49,070 nt of DNA from Oscillospiraceae bacterium (GTDB taxonomy: Bacteria; Bacillota; Clostridia; Oscillospirales; Ruminococcaceae): the NCBI GenBank assembly GCA_029067895.1, contig JAIEDQ010000040.1:1-49070 (forward strand). Direction: 5' to 3'. Both the position numbers and the translations under genes were made by a program. Of this stretch, positions 17,525-26,093 are shown in pieces (position 1 is the first letter of the stretch; every line of letters starts with the position of its first letter). The notes below the pieces were generated by a model. It was not told where the DNA came from, did not search any database, and was given only the letters and a program-made list of their open reading frames with translations.

Positions 17525-19354
17525 ATGAATGAAAGGCTCCCCTATCTGAGGGAAAAAACTGCAAAGCTTACCACCTCTCCGGGGGTGTACCGAATGAGGG
17601 ACAAGGGCGGGAATATCATCTATATCGGAAAGGCGAAAAACCTGAAAAACAGGGTGACAAGTTATTTCCGCCAAAATCCCGACCATACACCCAAGGTTAG
17701 GGAAATGGTCTCACACGTCAACGATTACGACTTTATCGTCACCGACAGCGAGTACGAGGCGCTGGTGCTGGAATGCTCCATGATAAAGCAGCATCTGCCA
17801 AAGTACAACATTCTGCTGAAGGACGACAAGGGCTACAGCTATATTAAAATTTCCGACGAGGAGTTTCCCCGCATTACCGCCGAATTAAAGAAAAGCGGCA
17901 AGGGGACGTACCTCGGTCCCTACACAAGCGCGTTTGTGGCTAAGCAGGCTGCCGAGGAGGTCAACAAGGTTTTCATGCTCCCCACCTGCAAGAAGGTTTT
18001 TCCGCGGGACATTGGGAAATACCGTCCCTGCCTCAACAATCACATCAAGCAGTGTATGGGGGTCTGTTCGGGGGACATTACCGCGGAGGAGTACGGGAAG
18101 ATAATAAAGCAGGCAGTGGAGTACATTCAGAACGGCTCGGAGGCTTCGGTGGAGACACTTACCGAGCAGATGACCAAAGCCGCCGAGGAGCTTGATTTTG
18201 AGCTTGCGGCGCGGCTTCGGGACAGGATATCCGCCATAAAGCGCGCCGCCGACCGTCAGAAGATAATGGACGACGATATGCGGGACACCGACATTATTGC
18301 AGTCGCTCAGAACGGCGAAAGCGTCTGCGCGGCGGTCTTGATGTACCGTATGGGACGTCTTTACGACCGCGCCGAATTTGATCTGGGAACTCTGGACAGC
18401 GAAGCGGATATGCTGGAGGATTTTGTTTTGCAGTACTATTCCAATCCGTCGCGGATACCCCGCGAGATAATCACCGAGGAGGAGTTACCCAACGCAGAAA
18501 TGGTGGAAAAGCTTCTGCGGGAGCGGTGCGGACGGGCTGTGGATATTTCCTCAAAAAAGCGTGGAAAGGGTCTGCGGCTGATAATGATGGCGAAAGCAAA
18601 CGCAAGCGACAGTCTTGCCATAAAGGTAGGCAGGACGGGCAAGGAGATTGTTGCACTGGAGGCTTTGGGAAAGATACTGGGACTTCCCGAACCGCCCCGC
18701 TATATCGAAGCCTACGATATATCCAATCTGGGAAGCTCGTCAATGGTTGCGGGAATGGTGGTTTTCGAGAACGGCAGACCACTTAAAAGTGCGTACAAGA
18801 AATTCTCCATTAAGGAGACTGCCATTCAGAACGACTATGCAAGCATGAGGGAAGTCCTTGAACGGCGGTTTAAGCACGGTCTGGACGAAAACGAAAAGGA
18901 CGAGGGCTTCAGCCGTATGCCCGACCTTATTCTGCTGGACGGCGGCAAGGGTCAGGTTAACGCGGTAGAGCCTATACTCCGCGAGATGGGCGTTACCGTC
19001 CCCATATTCGGTATGGTAAAGGACAACAACCACCGCACCCGCGCTATTGCAACGTCGGGATCGGAGATTTCAATTTCGGGGACGAAAAGCGCGTTCATGC
19101 TTGTTACCCGCATACAGGACGAGGTACACAGGTTTTCCATAACCTATCAGCGGAGCAAGCACAGAAAGCAGTCGGGAGAAAGCGGTCTGACAAAAATAAA
19201 GGGCATAGGCGAGAAAAAGGCACAGAAGCTTTTTACCGCTTTCAAGACCCGCGAGGAATTTAAAAAGGCTTCCGTTGAGGACATTGCAAAGGCGGCGGGT
19301 ATCAATACGGAGCTTGCGGAGCAGGTGTACGAGTTTGTGCAGAACGAGCTTTAA
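17525..19354 (+). CDS. uvrC: Excinuclease ABC subunit C
   Basis: 609 residues, the usual UvrC length, with GGAGG eight bases upstream. The GIY-YIG nuclease domain (about 13-95) shows GVYRMRDKGGNIIYIGKAKNLKNRV. A UVR/UvrB-binding helix pair is near 200-240 (ELDFELAARLRDRI), the RNase H-like UvrC domain is near 380-540 (IEAYDISNLGSSSMVAGMVVF, LILLDGGKGQVNA), and the C-terminal helix-hairpin-helix region has IKGIGEKKAQKLF. UvrC makes both incisions in nucleotide excision repair together with UvrA and UvrB, which are not in this window. Confidence 0.98.
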   Translation: MNERLPYLREKTAKLTTSPGVYRMRDKGGNIIYIGKAKNLKNRVTSYFRQNPDHTPKVREMVSHVNDYDFIVTDSEYEALVLECSMIKQHLPKYNILLKDDKGYSYIKISDEEFPRITAELKKSGKGTYLGPYTSAFVAKQAAEEVNKVFMLPTCKKVFPRDIGKYRPCLNNHIKQCMGVCSGDITAEEYGKIIKQAVEYIQNGSEASVETLTEQMTKAAEELDFELAARLRDRISAIKRAADRQKIMDDDMRDTDIIAVAQNGESVCAAVLMYRMGRLYDRAEFDLGTLDSEADMLEDFVLQYYSNPSRIPREIITEEELPNAEMVEKLLRERCGRAVDISSKKRGKGLRLIMMAKANASDSLAIKVGRTGKEIVALEALGKILGLPEPPRYIEAYDISNLGSSSMVAGMVVFENGRPLKSAYKKFSIKETAIQNDYASMREVLERRFKHGLDENEKDEGFSRMPDLILLDGGKGQVNAVEPILREMGVTVPIFGMVKDNNHRTRAIATSGSEISISGTKSAFMLVTRIQDEVHRFSITYQRSKHRKQSGESGLTKIKGIGEKKAQKLFTAFKTREEFKKASVEDIAKAAGINTELAEQVYEFVQNEL

Positions 19355-19384
19355 AGTATATAAAAAACGTTAAGAAAATATCTG

Positions 19385-19413
19385 TTGATATGCACGGCGA
19401 TTTTTGTTATAGT
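19385..19413 (+). promoter_or_regulatory. Promoter of the hybrid histidine kinase
   Basis: TTGATA (19385-19390), 17-nt spacer, TATAGT (19408-19413). Predicted start near 19420 gives a leader of about 80 nt that contains the hairpin at 19432-19471. Confidence 0.7.
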
Positions 19414-19431
19414 ATTATTAAGTATAACTGC

Positions 19432-19471
19432 GACCTTATGTCCCAAGCCTCTTAGACTGGGACAAACGGTC
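19432..19471 (+). promoter_or_regulatory. Structured 5' leader hairpin of the hybrid kinase gene
   Basis: TGTCCCA (19439-19445) pairs with TGGGACA (19458-19464) around a 12-nt loop, and GACC (19432-19435) with GGTC (19468-19471) extends the stem across a 3x3 internal loop. No T tract follows, so it is not a simple terminator. It does not match any riboswitch class I can recall. Confidence 0.5.
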
Positions 19472-19500
19472 TTTCAGCCATTGCAAAGGATAGAGTTATT

Positions 19501-22500
19501 ATGAATGATAATGCAAAAACGGGAAAGATATTTCGGCAGATATTACTGGCTGTTTTTATGACGGTCGCTGTTGTCGTCTTGTTTTTCTGGTACACCACCC
19601 GGAACAGGGCAAGGATCACGGAGCAGAACAGAACTTACGCCGAGGACGCTATGGGTCAGATCGCAGGGCGTGTGGACGAGGAATTCAGCAGCGCCCTTGA
19701 TCTGATAAATACGTACGCTCATTTCTTCGGCACTACACTGACCGAGCCCGAAGTCAGCACCGAGCTTATCATGGAGATAGAGGGTCACTCGGCGTATGAT
19801 ACCGTTCGCTTTACGGATATTCAGGGCGTGACCCATACGGCTGACGGCAGGTCAGGCGATTCGTCCGACCGCGGGTACTACAGACTCGGCATGGACGGCG
19901 AAAGCGGCGTATCGGTAGTGTTCGATTCCCGTCTTTCGGACGACGGCACGAGGATTACTTTTTACGCTCCCGTCCGCTTCAAGGGAGAGATCATCGGCGT
20001 TATCAGCGGCGCGTATCTTGCGGACGAGTATTTGCGGGATATACTTACCACCACCTATTTTGGCGAGACGTCCGACACGTTTTTGTGTATGCCTGACGGA
20101 ACTGTAATTTCAAGCTCAGACGGCAAGGACTACAGTGCGCCTCTGATCGACGAGCTGGAGCAGTCGGGCATTATCGACAGCAATGCCGCGGAGCAGGCGA
20201 GAGATATATTCCTGAACGGCGGGAACGGCGCGTTTTCTTGTGATAAGAACAGTCTGACAGACAACATCTGCGTGTCGTATCTTACCAAATACGATTACGT
20301 GCTGGTGCAGACCTTTCCGAAGAGTGTTACCCGAAATATGGTAAACAAAGCAAATCTTGCGGGAATACAGCTTGAAGCGGTTCTTGTGGCGTTTGCGGCG
20401 GCGTATATTATTTATCTTATCATGAGCGCGCGCAGGAAAAGAAGATTGCTGGAAAAAGAAAACCGCAGTGCAAACTATGTGCTGAAGGGCTTGAACACGC
20501 TGTTTTCCTCACAGTATTTTACGGTTGACATGGAAACTGGTCATTGTTCGTGTACATCGGGCATAGAGGAGACCGACAGCAGCTTTGACATAGAGGGAGA
20601 CTACTCGGAGGTAACGGAAAGCTACTCTCACTGCATAATAGGCGAGGACAAGCAAAAAGAATTTCTGAAGCTTTTCAGCATTGATTCCATAACAGAAAAG
20701 CTGGCGGAGCAGGATACCTATACATATGAGTGTCACGTTTCCCGCGGCGGCAGGAAAGACTGGGAGCACATCATTGCCATAAGCATTGAAAGAAACGAGG
20801 GCAGGACTACAAAAATACTGTTTATCCGTCAGAACGTTACTGCCATGAAAACGGAGGAGCTTCGCAGGCAGGAGGAGCAGTCCGTGATGAACCGCAAGGA
20901 GCGTCAGTACAGGACTGCCATTATGGCTAATTCGTGCGGCAGCTTTGAGGTTAACATCACAAAGGATCTGATCGAAAGCGATATAATCCGCACTACAAAA
21001 AGCGGACAGATATCGCTGCTTGAAAGGTCGGGGCTAAAGCCTCCCTGCAAGGCTTCGCTGTGCTTTGAAAAGTGGAAGGACTTTGTCCTGCCAGAATCCA
21101 TGGAGGATTATTCCGCCGTGATAAACGTTGACGTACTCAGAAAACGCTTTGAAAGCGGCGAGACGGAAGCGGACGCGGACTACTGGGCAAGATCGGGCGA
21201 AGATCATATATGTATTCGCCAGTCCTTTGTTATGACAAGGGACGAGCTGAGCGGCGATATTATTGCGTTTGTAGTGTCAAAGGACATTACCGAGCAGGTC
21301 AAAAAGCAGCGGGAGCAGACGCGTGCGCTTCAGGACGCTTTAATGCAGGCTCAGCACGCAAATCAGGCGAAAACCACTTTCCTCTCGAATATGAGCCATG
21401 ACATTCGTACTCCTATGAATGCCATTATCGGCTTTGCGACCATAGCCGCAAGTCATCTTGACAACAAGGATCAGGTCAGGGACTGTCTGCAAAAGGTACT
21501 CGCCTCCAGCAACCATCTGCTCAGCCTTATAAACGACATTCTGGATATGAGCCGTATCGAAAGCGGAAAGCTCCAGATCAAGGAGCAGGAATGCAATATC
21601 CCCGAGCTTATGCACAATCTGGTGAATATTATCCAGCCGCAGGTAAAGGCAAAGCAGCTTGAACTGTTTATCGACACATTCGAGGTGGTGAACGAGGACG
21701 TTATTGCCGACCCGTTAAAGCTGAACCAGATATTCATAAATCTTATGAGCAACGCGGTCAAGTACACACCTGCGGGAGGTACGGTGTCATTCCGCATTAT
21801 GCAGAAAACCACTTTCAAGCACGGCTTCGGCGACTATGTGTTTATCGTAAAGGACAACGGCATAGGTATGTCCAAGGAATTTGCCGAGCACGTTTTTGAG
21901 CCGTTTGAAAGAGAGTCTACCACCACAAAGAGCGGTATACAGGGTACGGGTCTGGGCATGGCTATCACCAAGAATATCGTGGAGATGATGAACGGTACGA
22001 TAACCGTGGACACTCAGGTCGGAAAGGGAAGCACGTTTACAGTCAGTCTGACTTTGAAGCTTCAGGACGTGGAAAAGAACGCCGAGCAGATCAGGGAGCT
22101 TAACGGACTGCGTGCGCTTGTGGTTGACGACGACTTCAACGTATGCGACAGCGTAAGCAAAATGCTTAAAACCATAGGTATGCGTTCGGAGTGGACTACG
22201 TCGGGTCGTGAGGCTGTACACAGGGCGCGCATCGCCCGCGACGACGGTGACGCGTTCCACACGTACATAATCGACTGGCAGATGCCGGGCATGAACGGTC
22301 TGGAAACCGCGAAAGGCATACGCAAGGTTGTCGGCAATGAAACGTCGATAGTTATTCTGACCGCCTACGACTGGACGGACATCGAGGAGGAGGCAAAGGA
22401 AGCGGGAGTTACGGCGTTCTGCGCAAAGCCGCTTTTCATGTCAGACCTTAAATCGGCTCTGCTTTCGGCAAACAATATCGGCGAAAAGGCGGAAATGCAG

Positions 22501-22905
22501 GCTGCATGGAAGCAAACGGACTTCGGCGGAAAGAGGATACTTCTTGTTGAGGACAACGAGCTTAACCGCGAGATCGCAGAGTTCATACTGGAGGAAGCGG
22601 GCGTGGTCGTGGAGACCGCTCCCGACGGCACGGACGCGGTAGCTATGGTAAAGGCTTCGGAGGAGAATTACTACGACGCAATTCTTATGGACGTCCAGAT
22701 GCCCACAATGAACGGATACGAAGCGACGCGGGCGATACGCACGCTGTCCAGAGAGGACGTAAAGAGCCTGCCGATAATCGCAATGACCGCGAATGCTCTG
22801 GAGGAGGACAAGGCGGCGGCATTAAAGGCGGGCATGAACGACCATATTGCAAAGCCTCTGGATATGGATAAATTTATAGAGGTACTCGGGAAATATATTC
22901 ACTGA
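19501..22905 (+). CDS. Hybrid sensor histidine kinase with Cache-type sensor and two receiver domains
   Basis: 1134 residues; AAAGGA ten bases before the ATG. Membrane helices at about 14-33 and 293-312 enclose an extracellular Cache-like sensor (with GYYRLGMDGESG and FYAPVRFKGEIIGVISGAYL). Two PAS-like regions (about 340-445 and 475-600) lead to a HisKA domain with phospho-acceptor His633 in NMSHDIRTPMNAIIGF, an HATPase with N box and GTGLGMAITKNIVEMM, and two receivers: the first with DDD and Asp925 (DWQMPGMNG), the second with ED and Asp1064 (MDVQMPTMNG). No output domain is present, so it must pass phosphate to another protein outside the window. It follows uvrC but has its own promoter and leader, and a terminator behind it. 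Confidence 0.93.
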   Translation: MNDNAKTGKIFRQILLAVFMTVAVVVLFFWYTTRNRARITEQNRTYAEDAMGQIAGRVDEEFSSALDLINTYAHFFGTTLTEPEVSTELIMEIEGHSAYDTVRFTDIQGVTHTADGRSGDSSDRGYYRLGMDGESGVSVVFDSRLSDDGTRITFYAPVRFKGEIIGVISGAYLADEYLRDILTTTYFGETSDTFLCMPDGTVISSSDGKDYSAPLIDELEQSGIIDSNAAEQARDIFLNGGNGAFSCDKNSLTDNICVSYLTKYDYVLVQTFPKSVTRNMVNKANLAGIQLEAVLVAFAAAYIIYLIMSARRKRRLLEKENRSANYVLKGLNTLFSSQYFTVDMETGHCSCTSGIEETDSSFDIEGDYSEVTESYSHCIIGEDKQKEFLKLFSIDSITEKLAEQDTYTYECHVSRGGRKDWEHIIAISIERNEGRTTKILFIRQNVTAMKTEELRRQEEQSVMNRKERQYRTAIMANSCGSFEVNITKDLIESDIIRTTKSGQISLLERSGLKPPCKASLCFEKWKDFVLPESMEDYSAVINVDVLRKRFESGETEADADYWARSGEDHICIRQSFVMTRDELSGDIIAFVVSKDITEQVKKQREQTRALQDALMQAQHANQAKTTFLSNMSHDIRTPMNAIIGFATIAASHLDNKDQVRDCLQKVLASSNHLLSLINDILDMSRIESGKLQIKEQECNIPELMHNLVNIIQPQVKAKQLELFIDTFEVVNEDVIADPLKLNQIFINLMSNAVKYTPAGGTVSFRIMQKTTFKHGFGDYVFIVKDNGIGMSKEFAEHVFEPFERESTTTKSGIQGTGLGMAITKNIVEMMNGTITVDTQVGKGSTFTVSLTLKLQDVEKNAEQIRELNGLRALVVDDDFNVCDSVSKMLKTIGMRSEWTTSGREAVHRARIARDDGDAFHTYIIDWQMPGMNGLETAKGIRKVVGNETSIVILTAYDWTDIEEEAKEAGVTAFCAKPLFMSDLKSALLSANNIGEKAEMQAAWKQTDFGGKRILLVEDNELNREIAEFILEEAGVVVETAPDGTDAVAMVKASEENYYDAILMDVQMPTMNGYEATRAIRTLSREDVKSLPIIAMTANALEEDKAAALKAGMNDHIAKPLDMDKFIEVLGKYIH

Positions 22906-22913
22906 CCTGTATG

Positions 22914-22950
22914 AAAAAAAGGAGGGAGCTGTCCTGTTCCCTCCTTTTTA
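22914..22950 (+). terminator. Rho-independent terminator after the hybrid kinase
   Basis: AAAAAGGAGGGA (22916-22927) pairs with TCCCTCCTTTTT (22938-22949) around a 10-nt loop. Confidence 0.9.
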
Positions 22951-23052
22951 AAATGAAGAAAAAGCATAAATTTTGATTTTGCGGGGTACGGTTTTGTAGG
23001 GCGGGTAAGTCTCACTTTACAAAAATAAAATCAGATAGCCGATAAATCTACC

Positions 23053-23153
23053 TGCCCCCTTGAGGGGGCAATAGCAAAATTAATGTTCTGAACATCTTAC
23101 GGCGGGGCGCGACTTTCTTGCACTGCGTGCAAGTGCCCGCGGGGGCTCCCCGC
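23053..23153. repeat. Multi-hairpin intergenic repeat, copy 1
   Basis: Four palindromes in a row: TGCCCCC/GGGGGCA with loop TTGA (23053-23070), ATGTTCTGAACAT (23083-23095), CTTGCAC/GTGCAAG (23117-23133) and GCGGGG/CCCCGC (23139-23153). The first, second and fourth, with the sequence between the first two, recur at 31389-31468; the third is present only here. Confidence 0.75.
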
Positions 23154-23163
23154 GTCACCAAAA

Positions 23164-23196
23164 ATTCACATTTGAAATTGAAAACAAATTGTGAAT
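23164..23196. promoter_or_regulatory. Inverted repeat just upstream of the yajC promoter
   Basis: ATTCACA (23164-23170) and TGTGAAT (23190-23196) are separated by 19 nt and end four bases before the -35 box. Possible operator. Confidence 0.3.
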
Positions 23197-23200
23197 ACTC

Positions 23201-23228
23201 TTGCAAACGGACAAAATAGTGTTATAAT
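23201..23228 (+). promoter_or_regulatory. Promoter of yajC
   Basis: TTGCAA (23201-23206), 16-nt spacer, TATAAT (23223-23228). Confidence 0.75.
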
Positions 23229-23261
23229 AATATTATGTCTATTTTTACAGGAGGATTTTTA

Positions 23262-23648
23262 ATGAATACAGCTGTTATAAGCTTTTTAATGATGCGCGCG
23301 GAAAATACTGCGTCGGACACTAACGCGGCGGGCATGAGTCCCACGGGTCAGCTTCTTTATTACCTTGTTTCGTTCGGACTGGTGGCTCTGGTTATTTATC
23401 TGTTTATGATCCGTCCCCAGAGCAAAAAGGAAAAGGAAGCCAAGAAGCTCCGCGACAATCTCCAGATCGGCGACGAGGTTACGACTATCGGCGGTATTGT
23501 GGGAATCGTGGTACGCAAAAACGAGGAGACCGGCACGGTGGTCATCGAAACCGGCGGAGACCGCTCCAAGATACGCGTTAAGCTGTGGGCAATTTCGGAG
23601 AACGCTACGGTACACGACGCTCCCGAAGAGGCGATAAGCAAGAAGTAA
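23262..23648 (+). CDS. yajC: Preprotein translocase accessory subunit YajC
   Basis: 128 residues from the ATG at 23262, seven bases after AGGAGG. A short extracellular N-terminus, one membrane helix (about 30-50, LVSFGLVALVIYLFMIRPQ) ending at the family RPQ motif, and a cytoplasmic domain with LQIGDEVTTIGGIVGIVV, which is the YajC signature. YajC associates with SecDF. It is slightly longer than usual at both ends. In Clostridia yajC commonly lies next to the TIGR04086 and SCIFF genes, as here. Confidence 0.95.
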   Translation: MNTAVISFLMMRAENTASDTNAAGMSPTGQLLYYLVSFGLVALVIYLFMIRPQSKKEKEAKKLRDNLQIGDEVTTIGGIVGIVVRKNEETGTVVIETGGDRSKIRVKLWAISENATVHDAPEEAISKK

Positions 23649-23717
23649 TTTTCCGTCATTATTTTTTTCCGTTCGGCATAAGCTTTATAAAACAATATGC
23701 TGAACGGAGGAATTTCC

Positions 23718-24122
23718 ATGAGACGAAAAACTCCCGCGGAAAAGCTCAGGACGGAAAAAACGCTGATGATACTGTTATCCGCGCTTGCCTGCGTGGGGGC
23801 GGTATTTCTGGTATCGCTGGTGTTTTCGGGAATAGCGTCGGTGATAGACCTGTCGGACGGCGCGTTCCTGCTTATGGCGGACGCGGCGCTGTGCGCGGGC
23901 TGCTTTGCGGCGGGCTTCACGGCTGCGAAAAGGCGCGGCAGACACGGCATGAAAACGGGTTTTCTGTGCGGAGTGATTATTTTCCTTGCAGTTTTGCTGG
24001 GAGGAATTATCTTCGTAAGAAGCTTCTCCGCAGGGGGACTTTTTACGAAACTGTTAATAATATTGATATGTTCTTCAATAGGTGGAATATTTGGGGTCAA
24101 TTCACCCCGCAGATTTCGTTAA
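23718..24122 (+). CDS. TIGR04086-type four-helix membrane protein
   Basis: 134 residues from the ATG at 23718, chosen because GGAGG lies seven bases upstream. Four hydrophobic segments (about 18-42, 52-72, 80-105 and 108-128) and a basic N-terminus. Length, topology and the position between yajC and the SCIFF gene match the TIGR04086 membrane family. Function is unknown; the repeated placement beside SCIFF suggests a role in the same process or in its localisation. Confidence 0.8.
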   Translation: MRRKTPAEKLRTEKTLMILLSALACVGAVFLVSLVFSGIASVIDLSDGAFLLMADAALCAGCFAAGFTAAKRRGRHGMKTGFLCGVIIFLAVLLGGIIFVRSFSAGGLFTKLLIILICSSIGGIFGVNSPRRFR

Positions 24123-24130
24123 TTTGACTA

Positions 24131-24159
24131 TTGAAATATGTCGGATAGTGTGATATAAT
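24131..24159 (+). promoter_or_regulatory. Promoter of the SCIFF precursor gene
   Basis: TTGAAA (24131-24136), 17-nt spacer, TATAAT (24154-24159). It begins only nine bases after the preceding stop codon, so the SCIFF unit can be expressed apart from yajC. Confidence 0.8.
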
Positions 24160-24191
24160 ATGTTAAATAATTTTTATCGGAGGTTTTTTCA

Positions 24192-24329
24192 ATGAAGCAT
24201 ATTGTTACCATTAACAAGGCTAACCTTAAGAAAACTGCCGCTAAGGGCGGCTGCGGCAAGTGTCAGGCTTCCTGCCAGTCTGCCTGCAAAACTTCCTGCA
24301 CTGTTGCAAACCAGAAGTGCGAGAAGTGA
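24192..24329 (+). CDS. scfA: SCIFF ribosomal peptide precursor (six cysteines in forty-five residues)
   Basis: 45 residues starting MKHIVTINKANLKKTAAKGG; GGAGG lies eight bases before the ATG. Cysteines at 21, 24, 28, 32, 36 and 43 give exactly the six-Cys, 45-residue make-up that defines SCIFF, with the conserved basic leader followed by the Cys-rich core. In this family the partner radical SAM enzyme forms a thioether link between a Cys and a neighbouring residue. The peptide is near-universal in Clostridia and its final role is not settled. It is separated from its maturase by a long hairpin. Confidence 0.96.
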   Translation: MKHIVTINKANLKKTAAKGGCGKCQASCQSACKTSCTVANQKCEK

Positions 24330-24343
24330 TTTTCCCGTAGGAT

Positions 24344-24396
24344 AGAGGATAGAGAATAGAAGACAGAGCATATCTGTTTTCTAATTTCTATCCTCT
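24344..24396 (+). terminator. 24-bp hairpin between SCIFF precursor and maturase (attenuator or processing element)
   Basis: Left arm 24344-24367 and right arm 24373-24396 pair over 24 positions with two G-U pairs and one mismatch, loop GCATA. No long T run follows, so partial termination or RNA stabilisation is more likely than full stop. A shorter relative with the same AGAGGATAGA core lies at 30626-30674. Confidence 0.7.
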
Positions 24397-24454
24397 AACT
24401 TCTATTCCATGCTTTTTATCCACTAACCTTTACCCTCTAAAAGGAGCAATCTGT

Positions 24455-25849
24455 ATGATACATAAGTACAAGCTGGGCGGACTTAATATAGTTCTTGACG
24501 CAAACAGCGGCGGCGTTCATCTTGTGGACGAGCTTACCTACGATATGCTGGACAACGTCAAGCCTCCGTTTGAGGACAAGTGTCCCCCGCGGGTGGTCGA
24601 GAAGCTTTCCCGCTTTTATGTTGAAAAGGACATCGAGTCCTGCTATGAGGAGGTCAAGGAGCTTTACAATGAGGGAGTTCTCTTTTCCGAGGACGATTAC
24701 GCTCAGTTTGCAAAGTATTCCGTTGCCGCTCCCGTAAAGGCTATGTGCCTGCTTGTGGAGCAGGACTGCAACCTCAGGTGCGAATACTGCTTTGCGGGTA
24801 CGGGCGATTACGGCACGGGAAAGCGTATGCATATGGATTTCAAGACGGGCAAAAAGGCTATGGATTTCCTGCTTGAAAATTCGGGGGACAGAGAAAATCT
24901 TGAGCTTGACTTTTTCGGCGGCGAGCCTCTCATGAACTGGGACGTGGTAAAACAGCTTGTGGAGTACGGCAGAAGCAGGGAAAAGGAATTCGGCAAGCGT
25001 TTCAGATTTACGATAACGACAAACGGTCTGCTTCTTGACGAGGAGAAAATGGACTTCATCAATAAGGAAATGTCCAACGTGGTGCTTTCCGTGGACGGAC
25101 GAAAGGAAGTCAACGACCGCGTGAGAAAACGCGTTGACGGCACGGGCTGCTACGACAGGATAATGGACAAGTTCAAGACCCTTGCACAAAAGAGAAACTA
25201 TGAAAATTATTACGTCCGCGGGACGTTTACAAAATATAATCTTGATTTCGCCGAGGACGTGCTTCATCTGTACGAGCAGGGCTTCGACCAGATATCGGTG
25301 GAGCCTGTTACAAGCGAAGCTTCCGCAAGCTATGCGCTGACCGAAAAGGAGCTTCCCGCGATTTTTTCGGAGTACGAGCGTCTGGCGGAGATAATCCTCG
25401 AACACGACAGACAGGGCAAGCATTTCAACTTCTTCCACTTTATGCTTGACTTGGATCAGGGTCCCTGCGCAATAAAGAGACTCCGCGGCTGCGGCAGCGG
25501 AAACGAATACGTGGCAGTTACTCCCGACGGAGATATTTACCCATGCCATCAGTTTGTGGGATACGACGACTACAAAATGGGAAACATAAACGACGGAACG
25601 TTCAGCAAGGATATCAAAAACAGCTTTGCCGCGGCGCATATCTACTCCAAGGAGGACTGCGTTAAGTGCTGGGCGAGATTCTATTGCAGCGGCGGCTGCA
25701 ACGCAAACAATTACGTCTATACGGGAAATATCCTTACCGCCCACAAGCTTTCCTGCGAAGTGCAGAAAAAACGTCTTGAATGCGCGATAATGATAAAGGC
25801 GTCGAAGTTTGCGCAGGAAGCGGAGCATACGGAAGCGTCCGACAGATGA
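24455..25849 (+). CDS. scfB: SCIFF radical SAM/SPASM maturase (thioether-forming)
   Basis: 464 residues; AAAGGAG upstream of the ATG. An N-terminal peptide-recognition (RRE-like) region (about 1-95) is followed by the radical SAM core with the 4Fe-4S motif C105-NLR-C109-EY-C112. FFGGEP and TITTNG are further core motifs. The C-terminal SPASM region carries multiple cysteines (GPC, RGCGSG, YPCHQF, CVKCWARFYCSGGC, LSCEV) for two auxiliary clusters. In the known reaction it abstracts hydrogen from an alpha carbon of the SCIFF peptide and installs a Cys thioether. It sits 125 nt behind its substrate gene with the hairpin in between. Confidence 0.97.
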   Translation: MIHKYKLGGLNIVLDANSGGVHLVDELTYDMLDNVKPPFEDKCPPRVVEKLSRFYVEKDIESCYEEVKELYNEGVLFSEDDYAQFAKYSVAAPVKAMCLLVEQDCNLRCEYCFAGTGDYGTGKRMHMDFKTGKKAMDFLLENSGDRENLELDFFGGEPLMNWDVVKQLVEYGRSREKEFGKRFRFTITTNGLLLDEEKMDFINKEMSNVVLSVDGRKEVNDRVRKRVDGTGCYDRIMDKFKTLAQKRNYENYYVRGTFTKYNLDFAEDVLHLYEQGFDQISVEPVTSEASASYALTEKELPAIFSEYERLAEIILEHDRQGKHFNFFHFMLDLDQGPCAIKRLRGCGSGNEYVAVTPDGDIYPCHQFVGYDDYKMGNINDGTFSKDIKNSFAAAHIYSKEDCVKCWARFYCSGGCNANNYVYTGNILTAHKLSCEVQKKRLECAIMIKASKFAQEAEHTEASDR

Positions 25850-25864
25850 CCGACGGAGGATATT

Positions 25865-26092
25865 ATGCCGAGAATGAGACTAAAAGCCTCCGAGGATAAG
25901 GAGAAGATACGCCAGCTCAGGCAGGACATCAAGGATATGAAGCTGGATATGAAAGAGACGTTCTCCGTTATGGAGGATATGGAAAAGCCGAAAAAGAAGC
26001 GGAAGTCCAAAAAGGCTCTGTGGATTTCAATTGTTATTGCGGCTGTAATAATCCTTGCCGCAGTCGCATATATATTGCTTACTGTATTATAA
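25865..26092 (+). CDS. Small tail-anchored coiled-coil protein
   Basis: 75 residues, 15 nt after the SCIFF maturase with GGAGG upstream. Residues 1-45 are a charged, heptad-like helix (KIRQLRQDIKDMKLDMKETF), followed by a KKKRKSKK patch and a C-terminal membrane helix (about 53-74). There is no signal peptide, so the N-terminus stays in the cytoplasm. A perfect terminator follows, making it the last gene of the SCIFF unit. I know no family for it. Confidence 0.75.
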   Translation: MPRMRLKASEDKEKIRQLRQDIKDMKLDMKETFSVMEDMEKPKKKRKSKKALWISIVIAAVIILAAVAYILLTVL

Positions 26093-26093
26093 G

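Larger units (their letters stand above)
22951..23261. other. Gene-free interval of 311 nt holding a hairpin repeat, an inverted repeat and the yajC promoter
   Basis: No reading frame with a ribosome site is visible. The interval carries repeat copy 1 (23053-23153), an inverted repeat (23164-23196) and the promoter at 23201-23228. The first 100 nt show weak self-complementarity (GGGCGGGTA against TACCTGCCC). Confidence 0.6.

Noticed and set aside
19432-19471. Cyclic-di-GMP or other known riboswitch
   Set aside because: The conserved bases of the classes I know are absent; kept only as an unassigned structured leader.
22951-23261. CRISPR-like array
   Set aside because: Hairpins are different from each other and not regularly repeated; no cas genes.
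24437-25828. Long antisense open frame opposite the SCIFF maturase
   Set aside because: It mirrors a gene with complete radical SAM motifs; low-complexity translation and no ribosome site.
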